This document shows positions 1-8,357 of a stretch of DNA of 60,371 bases, piece by piece. The stretch's first letter is position 1. Each line of letters starts with the position of its first letter. The translations under genes and the position numbers were made by a program. Below the pieces are notes generated by a model, which worked only from the letters and a program-made list of their open reading frames with translations, was not told the origin of the DNA and ran no database searches. Source of the DNA: Zoogloea sp. (lineage in GTDB: Bacteria > Pseudomonadota > Gammaproteobacteria > Burkholderiales > Rhodocyclaceae); contig WBTZ01000010.1 in the NCBI GenBank assembly GCA_009026175.1, positions 1 through 60,371 of the forward strand, in the 5' to 3' direction.

Positions 1-211
1 CCTGTGGCTGCTGCCGACCCCCCGCCCCATTGCAGCCCCCCAGCCGGACAGGCTGTTGGCCGGCCCTGAGCGCATCGAGTCCGGCTGGTGGGACGGCGAG
101 GAGGTGCACCGGGACTATTTTGTCGCCCGCCGTCACGACCACAGCCTGGTCTGGATCTTCCAGGAGCGCCGGCCGCCCCATGCCTGGTTCCTGCACGGAC
201 ATTTCGGCTAG
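1..211 (+). CDS. imuB: ImuB-type Y-family DNA polymerase-like protein, C-terminal fragment
   Basis: An open frame enters from the left window edge (first full codon at base 2) and stops at 209-211. The visible about 69 residues include GPERIESGWWDG, then RDYFVAR, LVWIFQE and WFLHGHFG, which is the conserved tail of ImuB, the catalytically inactive Y-family polymerase that works with ImuA and DnaE2 (ImuC) in SOS-induced mutagenic translesion synthesis. The rest of the gene lies outside the window. The next gene downstream is a MATE exporter rather than dnaE2, which is found about 22 kb away. A small ORF at 30-245 in another frame is a shadow of this gene. Confidence 0.85.
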   Translation, partial: LWLLPTPRPIAAPQPDRLLAGPERIESGWWDGEEVHRDYFVARRHDHSLVWIFQERRPPHAWFLHGHFG

Positions 212-267
212 GGGCAATCCCCCGGCCGCAAACAGGATTCATTGATCCGGCATACACTACGCCCCTC

Positions 268-1650
268 ATGCCCCAACACGCCTCCCGCCTCCCTGTCGCC
301 CGCCGCATCATCGATCTGGCCTGGCCGGTCCTGATCGCCCAGCTCTCCTCCATGACCCAGATGGTGAGCGACACCGTGCTGACGGGGCGCTACAGCACCA
401 CCGACCTGGCCGCCGTGGCCATCGGCAGCGGCATCTACATCTCCATCGTGATGCTGATGGTCGGCATCCTGCAGGCCGTCGCGCCCACCGTCGCCCACCA
501 TGTCGGCGCCGGCCGCAGGGCCGAGATCGGTCCGGCCGTGCAGCAGGGCTTCTGGCTTGCCCTCGCCCTGGCCATCCCGGCGGTCCTGTTCCTGCGGCAC
601 CCGGACTGGCTGATGCGCGCCTCAGAGATCAGCCCTGTTGTGGAGGACGGCGCCCGCCAGTACCTGGCGACGATCGCCTGGGGTCTGCCTGCCGTGCTGC
701 TGTACCGGACCTTCTACGCCTTCACCAATGCCGTCGGGCGGACCCGCGTGCTGATGGTGATCAGCCTGGCCACCACCGCCGTACATATCCCGCTGTCCTG
801 GTCCCTGATCAATGGCAAGCTGCCCGGGCTGCCACCCCTGGGAGGCCAGGGCTGCGCCATCTCCACCGTCGTGATCTGCTGGCTTGCCTTGCTCGCGGCA
901 TCCCTGCACGTGGCAGGCAACGATACCTACGCCCCCTACCGGATCTTTTCGAACTGGACCCGCCCGCGTGCCCGCGCCATTGGCGAGCTCCTGCGCCTTG
1001 GCCTGCCCATGGGCTTCTCCAGCTTCGTGGAGATCACCGCCTTCACCCTGATCGCCCTGCTGGTCGCACGGCTGGGTGCCACCGTGGTGGCCAGCCACCG
1101 CATCGTCGGCAACCTGGCGGCCCTGATCTACATGCTGCCCCTGGCCGTCGCCATTGCCACCCTGGTCCTGGTCGGGCAGGCCCTTGGTGCCCGCAATGGG
1201 CCTGGAGCCCGGCATGCCGCACTGACCGGGATCGCCCTGGCCACCGGGCTGTCCACCCTGATCAGCGCGATCGCCTGGCTGGCCCGCGAGCCCATCATGA
1301 CGGCCTACACCGCGGATCCGGCGGTGAGCGGCCTGGCCGCCTCACTGGCCATCTACATCTGCCTGTACCAGTTCTTCGACGCGATCCAGACTGTTGCCGC
1401 CCATGCCCTGCGCGGCTACAAGATCACCTTCGGTCCGATGCTGGTCCATACCCTGTGCTTCTGGGGCATCGGACTGGCCGGCGGCTACGGGCTCGCCTAT
1501 CACGGCCTCGGCAGCTGGCTGCCGCCCCAGGGGGTGGCCGGCTTCTGGCAATCCTCGGTGCTCAGCAACATTGCCGCGGCGCTGGCCTTCGGCACCTACC
1601 TGCACCTGGTCTCCCGGGACGACGACAGACGCCTTGTCACGTCCGGATAA
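268..1650 (+). CDS. MATE family efflux transporter
   Basis: The product is a 460-residue integral membrane protein of the multidrug and toxin extrusion family, exporting organic cations or drugs in exchange for Na+ or H+ across the inner membrane. About twelve hydrophobic segments arranged as two similar halves are visible, with the N-terminal signature LAWPVLIAQLSSMTQMVSDT (residues about 18-37). Length is normal for the family. The ATG at 268 was chosen because the frame upstream overlaps the imuB end and is not MATE-like. Substrate cannot be predicted. It is probably transcribed on its own; the next gene begins 24 bases after the stop on the same strand, so co-transcription is possible. 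Confidence 0.9.
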   Translation: MPQHASRLPVARRIIDLAWPVLIAQLSSMTQMVSDTVLTGRYSTTDLAAVAIGSGIYISIVMLMVGILQAVAPTVAHHVGAGRRAEIGPAVQQGFWLALALAIPAVLFLRHPDWLMRASEISPVVEDGARQYLATIAWGLPAVLLYRTFYAFTNAVGRTRVLMVISLATTAVHIPLSWSLINGKLPGLPPLGGQGCAISTVVICWLALLAASLHVAGNDTYAPYRIFSNWTRPRARAIGELLRLGLPMGFSSFVEITAFTLIALLVARLGATVVASHRIVGNLAALIYMLPLAVAIATLVLVGQALGARNGPGARHAALTGIALATGLSTLISAIAWLAREPIMTAYTADPAVSGLAASLAIYICLYQFFDAIQTVAAHALRGYKITFGPMLVHTLCFWGIGLAGGYGLAYHGLGSWLPPQGVAGFWQSSVLSNIAAALAFGTYLHLVSRDDDRRLVTSG

Positions 1651-1674
1651 CGCAGCTTTGCTAGGCTGGAGCGC

Positions 1675-2370
1675 ATGCTCAGAATCGCACTCTTCTGCCT
1701 GCTCCAGACCCTGGCTCTCCCGGTCCTGGCAGCCCGCCCCTTCGTCACGGACGATGCACGCCTGACCACGGCGGGCAGTTGCCAGCTCGAAAGCTGGGTT
1801 CGTGTCTATCCTGAAAGCCGCGAGATCTGGGCCCTGCCCGCCTGCAATCCTTTTGGAAACCTGGAGTTCACGGCGGGCGGCGGCAAGGCGAAGAATGACG
1901 GCCAGCCCGGGACCGGCGACTTCATCTTTCAGCTCAAGACCCTGCTGCGCCCCCTCGAGACCAACGGCTGGGGACTCGGGCTGGCAGGCGGAATGGTGCA
2001 TCACCCCCAGGTCAACCCCGGCCCGAACCTGCTGGGCAACACCTTCGTGTATCTACCGGCCTCGCTATCCCTTGCCGATGACAGGGTCGTCGTGCATGCC
2101 AACCTGGGCTGGCTGAAGGACAAGGCCAGCGGCGAACAGCGCGCCACCTGGGGCCTGGGCGGGGAGTTCCGCCTGCACGACCGCCTCACCGGCATTGCCG
2201 AAACATTCGGGGACAGCAGCTCCGGCACCTTCTGGCAGGCCGGCGCCCGCTTCGCCATCATCCCCGAGCGGGTGCAACTGGACGCCACGCTGGGCCGCGA
2301 GCTCAGCGGCCCGGCCAGCAGCCGCTGGATTTCCTTCGGTTTGCGCCTGACCCCAGACCGGCTCTTCTGA
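1675..2370 (+). CDS. Secreted hypothetical protein, probable outer-membrane beta-barrel
   Basis: The 231-residue product has a clear Sec signal peptide (residues 1-19, cleavage after VLA-A). The mature part is rich in alternating aromatic/hydrophobic strands with glycine-rich turns (for example LGLAGGMVHH, WGLGGEFRL, QAGARFAI), which is the pattern of a small outer-membrane beta-barrel, and it ends in Phe like many barrel proteins. The N-terminus of the mature protein, RPFVTDDARLTTAGSCQLESW, is reminiscent of uncharacterised exported betaproteobacterial proteins. No enzymatic motif is seen. Function unknown. It lies 24 bases after the MATE gene and is convergent with the M61 peptidase. Confidence 0.6.
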   Translation: MLRIALFCLLQTLALPVLAARPFVTDDARLTTAGSCQLESWVRVYPESREIWALPACNPFGNLEFTAGGGKAKNDGQPGTGDFIFQLKTLLRPLETNGWGLGLAGGMVHHPQVNPGPNLLGNTFVYLPASLSLADDRVVVHANLGWLKDKASGEQRATWGLGGEFRLHDRLTGIAETFGDSSSGTFWQAGARFAIIPERVQLDATLGRELSGPASSRWISFGLRLTPDRLF

Positions 2371-2389
2371 ACGCCGGACCGCGCTGGAG

Positions 2390-4174
2390 TCAGCCTTCCA
2401 GCCAGGCCTTGCGCAGCGCCTGGCCGGGAGCCTGCACGTCATCCACCAGGGTCAGTCTGGCCGTATCCGGGAGCGTTCCGGCCAGCTCAACCTCGAAGCA
2501 CATCAACTCATCGCGCCGGAAAGCGTGGAGCGTCACCCGCTCGCCGGGCCGTCGCCGGGCCAGCTGCTTGTCGAGGCTGGCCGCGCTCAACTTGAGCCCG
2601 TCCAGGGCGACCAGCACATCCCCCGCCGACAGCCCCGCAAGCTGGGCCGGGCCGCCGTCGTAGACGTTGGCCAGGCGCGGGAAGCCCCCCTCCTCGGCGG
2701 TCGTCCGTGCGCCCAGCCCCGGCGTGGCCACCGCAGTCTCCCAGGCCAGCCCGACCCCGACCTGGGCCAGGTAATCCGCCAGCGGTAGCTCGGCAGTGCC
2801 TTCAACCAGATCCCGCAGCCAGTCGCCCACCTCCGCCCCGCCCAGTTCGGCCGCCAGGGCATACAGTCCATCCTCCGCCACGCCACGCCCGGTGAGGCCG
2901 TGGCGCTGCCACAGCGCCCGCATCAGGTCATCCAGGCTGACCGATCCGCCGCTACCGGTACGCAGGCGCAGATCCAGCAGCAGCCCCACCAGGGCCCCCT
3001 TGGTGTAGTAGCTGACGATGGCGTTGGGGCTGTTCTCGTCCTGGCGGTAATACTTGGTCCACGCCTCGAAGGACGACTCGGCCACGCTCTGCTTGCGACG
3101 CCCGCTGCCCTTGTGCACCTGGGTGATGGTCTTGCCCAACAGGCCCAGGTAGTCCGCCACCGTGATGCGTCCGCTGCGCACCAGCATCAGATCGTCGTAA
3201 TACGAGGTGAAGCCTTCAAAGGCCCACAGCAGGCGGGTGTAGTTCTCCACCGCGAGCTTGTAGGGCACGAAGGCGGCCGGCTTGATCCGCTTGACGTTCC
3301 AGGTGTGGAAATACTCGTGGCTGCACAGGCCGAGAAACTGGCGATACCCCTCGGAGACCGTCTCCATGCCGGGGTAAGGCAGATCGGCCCGGCTGCACAG
3401 CAGGGCCGTCGAGGCGCGGTGCTCCAGCCCGCCATAGCCATCGCCCACGGCCATCACCAGGAAGACGTAGCGGTCCATCGGCGCCGGCTCGCCAAACAGG
3501 CGGATCTGGGCTTCGCACACCGGCTTGAGATCGGCCGCCAGCCGCGCCAGGTCGCAGTCGTGGCGCCCGGTGATGGCCACCGCATGGGGCACGCCACAGG
3601 CCTCGAACTCCACCAGCGAGAAAGTCCCCATCTCCACCGGGTGATCGATCAGCGCGTCGTAGTCCTCAGCGCAATACAGGCCGAAGCCATGGCGTTCCGC
3701 CGCGCCGGGCTCACCCACCGCTTCCGGCAGGCTGGTGGCGACCCGCCAGCCTGCCCCCTCGAGCCCCCTCGGCGGCAGGATGTCCACGTGATGCGGCCGG
3801 GCCTCGTGGCCATGGGCGCACAGGAAGACGCTGGTCCCGTTGAAGAAGCCATGGGTCTGGTCCAGGTGCGCCGTACGCACCGACAAGTCCCATGCATACA
3901 CGCTGTAGCGCAGGGTCACCGGCCCGCTCAGCCCCGCTGGGAGATGCCAGGTGTGCTTGTCGCTGCGGGCCACGGGCAGCGTCTCCCCATTGGACTCGGC
4001 TGACAGCGTGACGATATTCCGGGCAAACTCCCGGATCATGTAGCTACCGGGAATCCAGGCCGGCAAACTGAAGACTTGGCCGGCCGGCTCGGGCTGCTCG
4101 ATGTGCAGCGTGACTTCAAAAAGGTGGGCACCCGGCTGGGCAGCCTGGATGGTGTAGCGGACGGGAGTGGTCAT
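2390..4174 (-). CDS. M61 family metallopeptidase with PDZ domain
   Basis: The product has 594 residues if read from the ATG at 4174 (MTTPVRYT). An alternative ATG at 4204 adds ten residues; neither has a good ribosome site. The N-terminal part is the M61 beta domain; the zinc site HEYFH is at about residues 286-290, with the family motif WAFEGFTSYY carrying the likely third ligand Glu320. A PDZ domain near the C-terminus (LANVYDGGPAQLAGLSAGDV) is the usual M61 architecture (glycyl aminopeptidase family). No signal peptide is obvious, so it is probably cytoplasmic. It is divergent from the binding-protein gene at 4278. Confidence 0.88.
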   Translation of the reverse strand: MTTPVRYTIQAAQPGAHLFEVTLHIEQPEPAGQVFSLPAWIPGSYMIREFARNIVTLSAESNGETLPVARSDKHTWHLPAGLSGPVTLRYSVYAWDLSVRTAHLDQTHGFFNGTSVFLCAHGHEARPHHVDILPPRGLEGAGWRVATSLPEAVGEPGAAERHGFGLYCAEDYDALIDHPVEMGTFSLVEFEACGVPHAVAITGRHDCDLARLAADLKPVCEAQIRLFGEPAPMDRYVFLVMAVGDGYGGLEHRASTALLCSRADLPYPGMETVSEGYRQFLGLCSHEYFHTWNVKRIKPAAFVPYKLAVENYTRLLWAFEGFTSYYDDLMLVRSGRITVADYLGLLGKTITQVHKGSGRRKQSVAESSFEAWTKYYRQDENSPNAIVSYYTKGALVGLLLDLRLRTGSGGSVSLDDLMRALWQRHGLTGRGVAEDGLYALAAELGGAEVGDWLRDLVEGTAELPLADYLAQVGVGLAWETAVATPGLGARTTAEEGGFPRLANVYDGGPAQLAGLSAGDVLVALDGLKLSAASLDKQLARRRPGERVTLHAFRRDELMCFEVELAGTLPDTARLTLVDDVQAPGQALRKAWLEG

Positions 4175-4277
4175 CGGAAGCAAGACGGGAACCTTGAGTG
4201 ACATTGATTCTATCAAAGCCCTACCTCCCCCATCGGGACGCCCTCCCCTGTCCTCCCGCTTGCGCCTGTCTGTCGCC

Positions 4278-5045
4278 ATGAAGGGATTCCGGAGACTCCA
4301 GTCGGCTTTTCTGCTCTGCATCCTCACCTGCAGTGCGCCCACGGCCACCGCCGAGCGGCTCCGGGTCGGCTACTTCAGCCTGCCGCCGCATGTCCTCGAG
4401 AACGGCTCGGCAAGCAACAGCCCGGCAATTGCCTATCTGAACCGGGTGCTCGCCAAGGCCGGCCTGCAGGCCGACTACCAGAACTATCCCCTGTCGCGCC
4501 TGCTCAACCTGCTCCGCGACAAGCAGATCGATGCCGCCCTGATCCTGGCCCGCAACGACGACCGCACCCGCTACCTGGACTATCCCGAGACGCCCTTCCT
4601 GACCACTCAGCCCGCCTTTGCGGTCACCACCGGCAAGCCGTTCGCCTCCCTGGAGGGCCTGCGTTCAAGCCGGTCCATCATCATCGGCATCTGGCAGGGC
4701 GGTTACCGCTCGGCGATCCTGGACAGCCTGGACGCCAGCCTGGTGCCGATCGCCGGGGACGGCATCGCCTCCAGGGGCCTCCGCATGCTGTCGATGGGTC
4801 GGATCGATGCGTTCTTCTCTCCCGACATCCACTCGATCCGCACAGAGATCCGCAAGACCAGCCTGGGTGATCACGTCATCGTGATTCCTGTGCCCGACGA
4901 GAAGACCAGCCTCTATACGGTGTTCTCCACTGAAGCGGGAAAGCACTACAAGCGAAGGTACGAAGACGCCCTGGCCGCCACGCGGCGCGAGATGCCCTAC
5001 GAGAAATTCCTGCTCCAGTTTCTTCCTCACCCCCCCAGGGAGTGA
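4278..5045 (+). CDS. Periplasmic solute-binding (SBP_bac_3-like) protein
   Basis: The 255-residue product has a signal peptide (KGFRRLQSAFLLCILTCSAPTATA) and the fold pattern of family 3 extracellular binding proteins: RLRVGYFSLPPHV at the mature N-terminus, then a segment on which residues counted as ligand contacts in the family usually fall (NYPLSRLLNLLRDKQIDAAL). No permease or ATPase genes lie next to it, so it may be an orphan sensor-like binding protein rather than part of a complete ABC importer. The start at 4278 is the first ATG that gives a signal peptide; longer frames overlap the divergent M61 gene. Ligand is unknown. Confidence 0.75.
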   Translation: MKGFRRLQSAFLLCILTCSAPTATAERLRVGYFSLPPHVLENGSASNSPAIAYLNRVLAKAGLQADYQNYPLSRLLNLLRDKQIDAALILARNDDRTRYLDYPETPFLTTQPAFAVTTGKPFASLEGLRSSRSIIIGIWQGGYRSAILDSLDASLVPIAGDGIASRGLRMLSMGRIDAFFSPDIHSIRTEIRKTSLGDHVIVIPVPDEKTSLYTVFSTEAGKHYKRRYEDALAATRREMPYEKFLLQFLPHPPRE

Positions 5046-5468
5046 GAGGAGCCCGGCACAGCTCGATTCGCCGTCGCCTCTTTTTTGTGCAACGCCACAA
5101 ATCCCTTACGGCAGAAGGCCTTGCACCCCGCCCCCACAGTTTTTCCACACCTTTTCCCACGTCTGGTGGGGAAAAGCCGGCACCGCACCAAGCTGGACAA
5201 GGCCTGCCCCATTTTGTTGCACAGTGTCTTTTTCCAACAAAAACAATCGATTGCTGCACCGCCACACAGGTTGTCCACAGCTTATCCCCGGTTTTATGTG
5301 AATAGATAAAAACTATTCAAGCAACCGATATGACAGCATTGCACTATTTTTAGGCAGTACCAAAAAACCCTTTTGTGTCCGTCACATGACAGCGCCCCCC
5401 ACATCTTTTCCACAGGCTTGCCCCCGTCGGCTGTGGGTAGCGGGCGACTTATCCACCCCGGGGATAAG
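5046..5468. other. Non-coding stretch with a cluster of DnaA-box-like 9-mers
   Basis: No convincing gene is present in these 423 bases. Two exact matches to the relaxed DnaA box TTWTNCACA occur at 5141-5149 and 5406-5414 (both TTTTCCACA). Near matches are TTGTCCACA at 5271-5279, TTATCCACC at 5449-5457 and the reverse-strand CTATTCACA at 5297-5305. Between them, 5291-5375 is clearly richer in A+T than the surroundings. The arrangement is origin-like or DnaA-titration-like, but no dnaA, dnaN or parAB gene is adjacent in the window, so the role is open. Confidence 0.5.
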
Positions 5469-6395
5469 TCAGGGAATGAAGGGCAGATCGATCTGATCGC
5501 TGCGGCTCACCCCGGCGGTCATCTGGCGGCACAGGGTGATGAACTCCCGCATGCCCGCGGTGACGTACTTGCGCTTGTGGGTGACGAACTGGAACTGCCG
5601 GCGCAGATCCAGCTCCGGCGTCTCGATGGGCACCAGACTGCCCCGCCGGAAGGCTTCCCGCAACGCCAGGCGGGAGATGCAGCCAATGCCCAGCCCGCTC
5701 TCCACCGCCCGCTTGATGGCCTCGGTGTGTTCCAGTTCGAGGCGCACCTTGAGTTCCCCGGTGAAATGGCGCAGGGCCTGATCGAAAGTCTCGCGGGTTC
5801 CCGAGCCGCTCTCGCGCAGGATCCACTCCTGCCCGGCCAGTTCGTCCATGGTGGCCTGCTGGCGTTTCGCCAAGGGGTGGGCGGGCGCACAGAAGACCAC
5901 CAGCTCGTCTTCCACCCAGGGCTCCACCAGCAGGTCCGGATGACGGCAGCTGCCCTCGATGAGCCCCAGGTCCATTTCGTAATGGAGCAGCTGATGGATG
6001 ATGGTCGCCGAGTTATGCACCGACAGCCGGACCTGGGCAGTCGGATGGCGTCGCAGGAAGTCTGCAGCGATCAGCGTTGCCAGGTAGTTGCCCACCGTCA
6101 ACGTGGCACCGATGTGCAGGGGGCCGAAGTCGGTGCGGCGTCCCAGGATGGACTCGATCTCCCGGGCGTGTTCGGTCAGCTGAACCGCGTGGGGCAGCAG
6201 TACCTGGCCCAGTTCATTCAGGCGCAAGGCCTTGCCGATCCGATCGAAAAGCTGGGTATCGAACTGGCGCTCCAGTTCGCCCAGGGCCGTGCTGGTGGCC
6301 GACTGGCTCAGCGACAACTCGTCGGCGGCCCGCGAGACACTCTCGTGGCGCGCCACCGCCAGGAAGATCTCCAGCTGTCTGAGGGTGTATCTCAT
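5469..6395 (-). CDS. LysR-family transcriptional regulator (FinR-like position)
   Basis: The 308-residue product begins MRYTLRQLEIFLAVARHESVSRAADELSLSQSATS, a standard LysR winged helix-turn-helix (residues about 1-60), followed by a two-lobe effector-binding domain. The ATG at 6395 was preferred over an upstream start because the LysR domain begins there directly. It is divergent from fpr, the arrangement seen for FinR/fprA in Pseudomonas, so control of fpr is a reasonable inference. Two palindromes in the shared promoter (6410-6423 and 6448-6464) are candidate operators. Effector unknown. Confidence 0.88.
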   Translation of the reverse strand: MRYTLRQLEIFLAVARHESVSRAADELSLSQSATSTALGELERQFDTQLFDRIGKALRLNELGQVLLPHAVQLTEHAREIESILGRRTDFGPLHIGATLTVGNYLATLIAADFLRRHPTAQVRLSVHNSATIIHQLLHYEMDLGLIEGSCRHPDLLVEPWVEDELVVFCAPAHPLAKRQQATMDELAGQEWILRESGSGTRETFDQALRHFTGELKVRLELEHTEAIKRAVESGLGIGCISRLALREAFRRGSLVPIETPELDLRRQFQFVTHKRKYVTAGMREFITLCRQMTAGVSRSDQIDLPFIP

Positions 6396-6409
6396 ATCTG
6401 CAAAATAGA

Positions 6410-6423
6410 ATTGATATATCAAT
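6410..6423. promoter_or_regulatory. Perfect 14-bp palindrome, candidate LysR operator
   Basis: ATTGATATATCAAT is a perfect inverted repeat in the LysR/fpr intergenic region, 15 bases upstream of the LysR start codon. It resembles an FNR site but the half-site spacing is two bases rather than four. Binding of the adjacent LysR protein is inferred from position. Confidence 0.45.
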
Positions 6424-6447
6424 ACAATCCATTTTACAGATCTTAAC

Positions 6448-6464
6448 TGCATTGCAACAATGCA
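6448..6464. promoter_or_regulatory. 17-bp inverted repeat, candidate LysR operator
   Basis: TGCATTG and CAATGCA flank three bases (CAA) and form a perfect inverted repeat 29 bases before the fpr start. Its symmetry fits the T-N11-A type of site used by LysR regulators. It also argues that the TTG-initiated extension of fpr from 6452 is regulatory rather than coding. Confidence 0.45.
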
Positions 6465-6493
6465 CTCATTCCACTTCCTTTAGCGCTGTCGCC

Positions 6494-7270
6494 ATGAGCA
6501 AACTGAGCACCCAGACCGTTCTGTCCGTCCATCACTGGAATGACTCCCTGTTCAGCTTCAAGGTCACCCGTGACGCGGGCCTGCGTTTCGACAACGGCCA
6601 GTTCGTGATGATCGGCCTGGAAGTGGAAGGCCGGCCGCTGACCCGCGCCTACAGCATCGCCAGCCCCAACTACGAGGAGCACCTGGAGTTCTTCAGCATC
6701 AAGGTCCCCAACGGCCCGCTGACCTCCCGCCTGCAACACCTCCGGCCGGGCGACCCGATCGTGGTCAGCAAGAAGCCCACCGGCACCCTGGTGCTGTCCG
6801 ACCTGCTGCCGGGCCGCAACCTCTACCTGTTCTCCACCGGCACCGGCCTGGCCCCCTTCATGAGCGTGATCCAGGACCCGGAAACCTATGAGCGCTTCGA
6901 GAAGGTAGTGCTGCTGCACGGCGTGCGTTACGTGTCCGAGCTGGCCTACAGCGAGTTCATCGAGCAGGCCTTGCCGGAGAACGAGTTCTTCGGTGAGGAC
7001 GTGAGCCGCAAACTCATTTACTACCCCACGGTGACCCGCGAGGAGTTCCGCAACCAGGGCCGCGTCACCGACCTGATCACCACCGGCAAGTTCTTTGAAG
7101 ACACCGGCCTACCGCCCCTCGACCCGGCGCTCGACCGGGCCATGATCTGCGGCAGCCCGGCCATGCTCGACGATTGCTGCAAGATGCTCGACGAGCGGGG
7201 CTTCAAGATCTCCCCCCACATCGGCGCCCCCGGCGACTACGTGATCGAGCGCGCCTTCGTCGAGAAATAA
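6494..7270 (+). CDS. fpr: Ferredoxin--NADP reductase
   Basis: The 258-residue flavoenzyme transfers electrons between NADPH and ferredoxin or flavodoxin. The FAD-binding motif RAYSIASPNYEEHLEFFSIKV is near residues 50-70, the NADP-binding region contains STGTGLAPFMSVIQDPETYERF, and the C-terminus YVIERAFVEK matches the bacterial FprA subclass in which the last residues stack near the flavin. Start ATG at 6494 gives the usual length; a recognisable Shine-Dalgarno is lacking. It is divergent from a LysR gene and convergent with the PHA depolymerase. Confidence 0.95.
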   Translation: MSKLSTQTVLSVHHWNDSLFSFKVTRDAGLRFDNGQFVMIGLEVEGRPLTRAYSIASPNYEEHLEFFSIKVPNGPLTSRLQHLRPGDPIVVSKKPTGTLVLSDLLPGRNLYLFSTGTGLAPFMSVIQDPETYERFEKVVLLHGVRYVSELAYSEFIEQALPENEFFGEDVSRKLIYYPTVTREEFRNQGRVTDLITTGKFFEDTGLPPLDPALDRAMICGSPAMLDDCCKMLDERGFKISPHIGAPGDYVIERAFVEK

Positions 7271-7279
7271 GCAGTCCGG

Positions 7280-7296
7280 CCCTCCTCTCCGGAGGG
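7280..7296. terminator. Weak hairpin between fpr and the PHA depolymerase
   Basis: CCCTCC and GGAGGG flank a five-base loop just after the fpr stop. There is no T-run, so termination is only possible. Confidence 0.3.
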
Positions 7297-7301
7297 TCTG
7301 C

Positions 7302-8357
7302 TCAGCGCCCCGGCGGCTCCGCCAGGCGCTGCAGCATCTTGTGAACGGCCTCCACCTGGGGGCCGTTCCTGGTGGCGTAGTCCGGCGAGGCGTAGCCCCA
7401 CCAGTCCCAGCAGCCCTTGGGATTCACCATCCAGCGCCACGACCCCGCCGCCAGGCCATTGCGGGCCGCCACCTGCGGATAGAGCACCACCAGCCGGTTG
7501 CTCTCGGCCCAGCGGTTATAGCCTGCGCCCTCCACAAAACGACGCCCCACCTGGTCCTCGCCCTGCCGGCAACCGTGGAAGGCCACGTGGATCCGGCAAC
7601 CGCCACTGCGGCAGCTGTCCGGCACGTAAACGAAGCCCTCCCCGGCCAGCCCGGCATCCGCCGGCAGGCCGTTGACGAAGGGCTTCTGGTCGAAGGTCTG
7701 CAGCCCGCCCTGGCGGGCTGGCGCTGCCGGCGCCTGGAGGGGACCCAGCAGATGCTTCAGCAGCTCACCGGCAGCATCGAAATCTCCGCAGCGGTTGATG
7801 AAGGGTGGCTCCGAGGTCGAGCAGGCATTGGGCGCAGGATCCGCTACCGAGATCATGGCGTGCCCCGCCTCCGGCAAGGTGACCAGGGTGACCGCCCCGG
7901 CGGGCATCCAGCTGCGGTAGAACGCCACCAGCGCATCCACCACCGGCCGCGCCACCGTATGATCGGCAGCCCCGGTCAGCACCCACACCCGGTCATCCGC
8001 CAGGCCCGCCGGCGGGTCGATGAGCCCCAGCCTGGCCCGGGACTCCACCCGTGCCTTGGTCTCGCCAGGGTCCGGCACAGGCGCCCAACTGGTGGGCGCC
8101 ATGCAATTGAGCAGCGCCCTCCAGGTACTGCCTTCGGCGCAGTCGTAAGGGCCTGCCGCCAGTATCCCTGCCCCCTTGACCTGCTTTGAATGGGCCACCT
8201 GGTACTGCACCGCCATGTAGCCCCCGGACGAGATGCCTGACACCGTGACGGCATCGTCCTTCACCCCCAGGGCCGGCAGGGCCGGCGCGGCAAGGCACGG
8301 CCAGGCCCCCAGGCCGGCGAGCAGCGCCGCCACCAGATGCTTGACGCGGGCGCTCAT
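7302..8357 (-). CDS. Extracellular short-chain-length PHA (PHB) depolymerase, type 2 catalytic domain
   Basis: The 351-residue product has a signal peptide (cleavage near WPCLAAPA) and an alpha/beta-hydrolase domain. The lipase-box serine is in GISSG (Ser43 in the precursor, close to the N-terminus as in type 2 depolymerases), an acid lies in LTGAADHTV and a His in LPEAGHAM; a second module contains HGCRQG and WDWWGY. The enzyme would cut polyhydroxybutyrate or related esters outside the cytoplasm. The start ATG at 8357 overlaps the MAPEG stop by four bases, so translation is probably coupled. Some members act as general esterases. Confidence 0.85.
   Translation of the reverse strand: MSARVKHLVAALLAGLGAWPCLAAPALPALGVKDDAVTVSGISSGGYMAVQYQVAHSKQVKGAGILAAGPYDCAEGSTWRALLNCMAPTSWAPVPDPGETKARVESRARLGLIDPPAGLADDRVWVLTGAADHTVARPVVDALVAFYRSWMPAGAVTLVTLPEAGHAMISVADPAPNACSTSEPPFINRCGDFDAAGELLKHLLGPLQAPAAPARQGGLQTFDQKPFVNGLPADAGLAGEGFVYVPDSCRSGGCRIHVAFHGCRQGEDQVGRRFVEGAGYNRWAESNRLVVLYPQVAARNGLAAGSWRWMVNPKGCWDWWGYASPDYATRNGPQVEAVHKMLQRLAEPPGR

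Noticed and set aside
30-245. Small 71-residue frame at the left edge
   Set aside because: It overlaps the ImuB tail in another frame and has no recognisable features.
5046-5468. Main chromosome origin (oriC)
   Set aside because: DnaA-box-like motifs are present, but dnaA, dnaN, gyrB or rpmH are not adjacent. It is kept only as a finding to test, not called as oriC.
6410-6423. FNR site in the LysR-fpr gap
   Set aside because: The half sites TTGAT/ATCAA are spaced by two bases rather than four, so a LysR-type or other palindromic operator is more likely.
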